Part shown: positions 60,330 to 64,000 of the stretch, one piece after another
Position numbering within the stretch: position 1 is the stretch's first letter
Layout of the letters: every line of letters starts with the position of its first letter
NCBI RefSeq assembly: GCF_021869535.1
Contig: NW_026262593.1
Coordinates: 66,924,322 to 66,988,321, forward strand
Length of the DNA: 64,000 bases
Direction of reading: 5' to 3'
From: Mytilus californianus
Taxonomy: Eukaryota > Mollusca > Bivalvia > Mytilida > Mytilidae
Made by a program: the position numbers and the translations under genes
Notes under the pieces: model-generated
The model's database searches: none
What the model was told of the DNA's origin: nothing
The model's input: the letters and a program-made list of their open reading frames with translations, nothing else

Positions 60330-63165
60330 GTGCTCAGTAATCCATAACCCAGATCAGTGCAATCTGTTCAATACTTAACTTTGGTTGCCCAGTATATTAG
60401 TTTTCTTGGGATATATAGGATATACTTGTTTTTAGAGGATTCATGGGGTTCAAAACTCTATCATATCGTGCTTGGTCATGTATTTTTTCTTAGGTTATGT
60501 TCGGCCGTTTTCGTTATGTTGTCAATCAATAATTCCTAACCCAGATCTGTGCACTTTATGCAGTACTTAATTTTTGTTGCCCATTCCATTTGCTTTCTTA
60601 TGTTATTCAGGATGTACCTGTTATTAGGGGATTCTAGGACTAAAAACTCGATCATATCGTGATTGGTCATGTATTTTTTCTTTGGTAAGTTTGGTTGTTT
60701 TCGGTATGTTGGCGCTCAGTTATCCTTAACCCGGATCAGTGCACTCTGTTCAATAGTTAACTTTTGATGCCCAGTATATTAACTTTCTTGAGATATACAG
60801 AGTATACCTGTTTTTAGAGGATTCAAGGGTTCAAAACTCGATCATATCGTGCTTGGTCATGTATTTTTTCTTAGGTTATGTTCGGCCGTTTTCGGTATGT
60901 TGTCAATCAATAATTCTTAACCCGGATCTGTGCACTTTAGTCACTACGTAACTTTCGTTGCCAATTCCGTTTGCTTTCTTATTTTATTCAGGATGTACCT
61001 GTTATTAGGGGATTCTAGGGCTAAAAACTCGATCATATCGTGCTTGGTCATGTATTTTTTATTTGGTAAGTTCGACCGTTTTCGGTATGGTGGTGCTCAG
61101 TAATCCTTAACCCGGATCAGTGCACTCTATTCAATATTTTACTTTTTTTGCCCAGTATATTAGCTTTCAAGGGATATATACCTGTTTTAAGAGGATTCAC
61201 GGGTGCAAAACTCGATCATATCGTGCTTAGTCATGTATTTTTTCTTAGGTTAGGTTCGGCCGTTTTCGGTATGTTGTCAATCAATATTCCTTAACCAGGA
61301 TCTGTGCACTTAATTCAGTACTTAGCTGTTGTTTCTCAGTCCATTTGCTCTCTAAGGATATATAGGATATACCTGTTATTAGTGGATTCAAGGGCTAAAA
61401 ACTCGATTATATCGTGCTTGGTCATGTATTTTCTCTTTGGTAAGTTCGACCGTTTTCGGTATGTTGGTGCTGAGTAATCCTTAACCCAGATCAGTGCACT
61501 CTGTTCAATACTTAACTTTTGTTGCCCAGTATATTAGCTTTCTTGGTATATATAGGGTTTACCTGTTTTTAGGGGATTCACGGGTGCAAAACTCGATCAT
61601 GCCGTGCTTGGTCATATGTATTTTTTCTTAGGTTTGGTTTGGCCGTTTTCGGTATGTTGTCAATCAATAATCCTTAACCCGGATCTGTGCACTTTATTTA
61701 GTACTTAACTTTTGTTTATTAGTCCATTTGCTTTTTTAGGATATATAGGATATACCTGTTTTTAGTGGATTCAAGGGCTAAAAACTCGATTATATCGTGC
61801 TTGGTGATGTATTTTTTCTTTGGTAAGTTCGACCGCTTTCGGTATGTTGGTGCTCAGTAATCCATAACCCAGATCTATGCAATCTGTTCAATACTTAACT
61901 TTGGTTGCCCAGTATATTAGTTTTCTTGGGATATATAGGATATACTTGTTTTTAGAGGATTCATGGGGTTCAAAACTCTATCATATCGTGCTTGGTCATG
62001 TATTTTTTCTTAGGTTATGTTCGGCCGTTTTCGTTATGTTGTCAATCAATAATTCCTAACCCAGATCTGTGCACTTTATGCAGTACTTAATTTTTGTTGC
62101 CCATTCCATTTGCTTTCTTATGTTATTCAGGATGTACCTGTTATTAGGGGATTCTAGGACTAAATACTCGATCATATCGTGATTGGTCATGTATTTTTTC
62201 TTTGGTAAGTTTGGTTGTTTTCGGTATGTTGGCGCTCAGTTATCCTTAACAGTGCACTCTGTTCAATAGTTAACTTTTGATGCCCAGTATATTAACTTTC
62301 TTGAGATATAAGGGTATACCTGTTTTTAGAGGATTCAAGGGTTAAAAACTCGATCATATCGTGCTTGGTCATGTATTTTTTCTTAGGTTATGTTCGGCCG
62401 TTTTCGGTATGTTGTCAATCAATTATTCTTAACCAGGATCTGTGCACTTTAGTCACTACGTAACTTTCGTTGCCCATTCCGTTTGCTTTCTTATTTTATT
62501 CAGGATGTACCTGTTATTAGGGGATTCTAGGGCTAAAAGCTCGATCATATCGTGCTTGGTCATGTATTTTTTCTTTGGTAAGTTCGACCGTTTTCGGTAT
62601 GTTGGCTCTCAGTAATCCTCATTCCGGATCAGTGCACTCTATTCAATACTAAAATTTTGTTGCTCAGTATATTAGATGTCTTGAGATATATAGGGTATAC
62701 CTGTTTTTAGAGGATTCAAGGGAGCAAAACTCGATCATGTCGTGCTTGGTCAGATATTTTTTTCGGTTAGGTTCGGCCGTTTTCGGTATGTTGTCAATCA
62801 ATAATCCTTAACCTGGATCTGTGCACTTTATGCAGTGCTTAACGTTTGTTGCCCAGTCCATTTGCTTTCTTATGATATATAGGATATACCTGTTTTTAGG
62901 GAATTCAAGGGCTAAAAACTCGATCATATCGTGCATGGTCATGTAGTTTTTCTTTGGTAAGTTTGGCTGTTTCCGGTATGTTGGCGCTCAGTTATCCTTA
63001 ACCAGGAACTGTGCACTCTTTTCAATACTTAACTTTTGTTGCCCAGTATATCAGTTTTCTTGGGTTATAAAGAGTTTACCTGTTTTTAGAGGATTCAAGG
63101 GTTCAAAACTCGATCATGTCGTTCTTTGTCATGTATTTACTCTTATGTTAGGTTCGGCCGTTTTC

Positions 63166-63222
63166 GTTATGTTGTCAATCAATAATTCCTAACCCAGATC
63201 TGTGCACTGTATGCAGTACTTA
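63166..63222 (+). repeat. Short M8/M9 patch at an M14/M15 boundary
   Basis: Between an M14 body and an M15 body lies cgttatgttg followed by taattcctaacccag and atgcagtacttaa, the M8-tail/M9-head sequence. Flanking order is otherwise normal, which fits a conversion tract of under about 60 bp. Confidence 0.75.
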
Positions 63223-64000
63223 ACGTTTGTTGCCCAGTCCATTTGCTTTCTTAGGATATATAGGATATACCTGTTATAAGGGGATTCAAGGGCAAAAAAC
63301 TCAATCTTATCGTGCTTGGTCATGTATTTTTTCTTTGGTAAGTTTGACCGTTTTCGGTATGTTTGCGCTCAGTTATCATTAACCCGGATCAGTGCACTCT
63401 GTTCAGTATGAACGTTTGTTGCCTAGTATATTAGCTTTCTTGGAATATATAGGGTATACCTGTTTTTAGAGAATTCAAGGGTTCAAAACACGATCATATC
63501 GTGCTTGGTCATGTATTTTTTCTTATGTTAGGTTCGGCCGTTTTCGTTATGTTGTCAATCAATAATCCTTAACCCGGATCTGTGCACTTTATTCCGTACT
63601 TAACTTCTGCTGTGTCCATTTGCTTTCTTAGGATATATATAGGATATACCTGTTATTAAAGGATTCAAGGGCTGAAAACTCGATCACATCGTGCTTGGTC
63701 ATGTATTGTTTCTTTTGGAATTTTGGCCGTTTTCGATATGTTGGCGCTCAGTTCTCCTTAACCCGGACCAGTGCACTCTGTTCAATACTTAACATTTTTT
63801 GCCCAGTATATTATCTTTCTTGGGATATATAGGGTATATCCGTTTTTAGAGGATTCAAGGGTTCAAAACTCGATCATATTGTACTTGGTCATGTATTTTT
63901 CTTAGGTTAGGTTCGGCCCTTTTCGGTATACTAGTATTGTCAATCAATAATCCCTAAACCGGATCTGTGCCCTTTATTCAGCACTTACCTTTTGTTGCCT

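Larger units (their letters stand above)
1..64000 (+). repeat. Satellite DNA array, ~190-bp monomers in higher-order repeats
   Basis: The full window is a direct tandem array. Nearly every monomer ends in cggtatgttg or a close variant and carries the same ordered landmarks: a head (gcgctcag or tcaatcaa), taacccggatc, gtgcact, a gatatatagg box, an aactcgatcatatcgtg box, a T-rich gtattttttctt box and a ccgttttcggtatgttg end. I count 335 whole monomers and two partial ones. Classes A and B mostly alternate, and 24 diagnostic types recur in an order that defines a HOR of about 30 monomers. No insertion of unrelated sequence is visible. Such arrays are typical of eukaryotic centromeric or heterochromatic DNA; the centromeric role here is inference, and I do not recognise the family. 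Confidence 0.98.
59758..64000 (+). repeat. HOR block X, truncated by window end (22 monomers plus a partial)
   Basis: Order: M1, M2, an M3/M7 hybrid (60140-60329), M8-M11, M4-M18, then the first 51 bp of M19. The M3/M7 join removes M4 and M5 relative to the reference, so a complete copy would have about 28 monomers. M10 at 62232-62414 is 183 bp because of a small deletion just after taac near its head. The M14/M15 boundary carries a short M8/M9-like patch. Confidence 0.88.

Noticed and set aside
1..64000. CRISPR array
   Set aside because: There is no repeat-spacer alternation. The whole 190-bp unit is conserved and no unique spacers occur.
1..64000. Transposable element with long internal repeats, or terminal repeats of a retroelement
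   Set aside because: No reverse transcriptase, integrase or transposase reading frame, no target-site duplication and no unique internal region were seen.
1..64000. tRNA, rRNA or other structured RNA genes
   Set aside because: I saw no cloverleaf with a T-loop GTTCRA-like motif in context and no rRNA-like conserved segment; each part of the window is explained by monomers.

Overview
The whole window is one uninterrupted head-to-tail satellite DNA array. I find no credible protein gene, RNA gene, transposon, CRISPR array or unique sequence. I read 335 complete monomers plus a partial one at each end, all in the same orientation, most of them 184-197 bp and centred on about 190 bp. A tandem array of this length and nested organisation points to a eukaryotic chromosome in a centromeric, pericentromeric or other heterochromatic block. 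I do not recognise the satellite family and cannot name the species. A hand count of one monomer (30-220) gives about 38% GC with CpG near its expected frequency.

Organisation is hierarchical. (1) Two monomer classes, A and B, mostly alternate and form a dimer of about 380 bp. A heads begin g-c/t-gctcag and A tails read cttaggttaggttcgg; B heads begin tcaatcaa and B tails read ctttggtaagttcgacc. An A tail is always followed by a B head and a B tail by an A head, even where monomers are chimeric. (2) By diagnostic substitutions I sort the monomers into 24 recurring types, named here M1 to M24. (3) These form a higher-order repeat (HOR) of about 5.71 kb and 30 monomers, clearest at 42607-48322 and 48323-54036. 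Its order is M1 M2 M3 M4 M5/7 M8 M9 M10 M11, then M4 to M11 again, then M12 to M24. The M4-M11 block is thus duplicated inside the HOR, and its first copy lacks two monomers' worth.

Region by region: 1-29 is the tail of an M24. 30-11183 is a heavily rearranged unit of 58 monomers containing a 12-monomer tandem duplication, a 271-bp out-of-register deletion and a 571-bp triplication. 11184-16877 is a 30-monomer HOR. 16878-27162 is a rearranged 54-monomer stretch with a second 12-monomer duplication. 27163-32696 and 32697-37083 share a large duplicated segment offset by about 4.39 kb, each copy carrying a nested 955-bp duplication. 37084-42606 is a 29-monomer HOR. 42607-48322 and 48323-54036 are regular 30-mers. 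54037-59757 is a 30-mer of almost identical length but shuffled order. 59758-64000 is an incomplete HOR running off the window.

There is no gene content to act together. The information here is structural: a record of unequal exchange and conversion-like events, nearly all of which preserve the 190-bp register. The short open reading frames are by-products of the repeat. All monomer boundaries were assigned by eye from the conserved gtatgttg end and may be off by a base or two.
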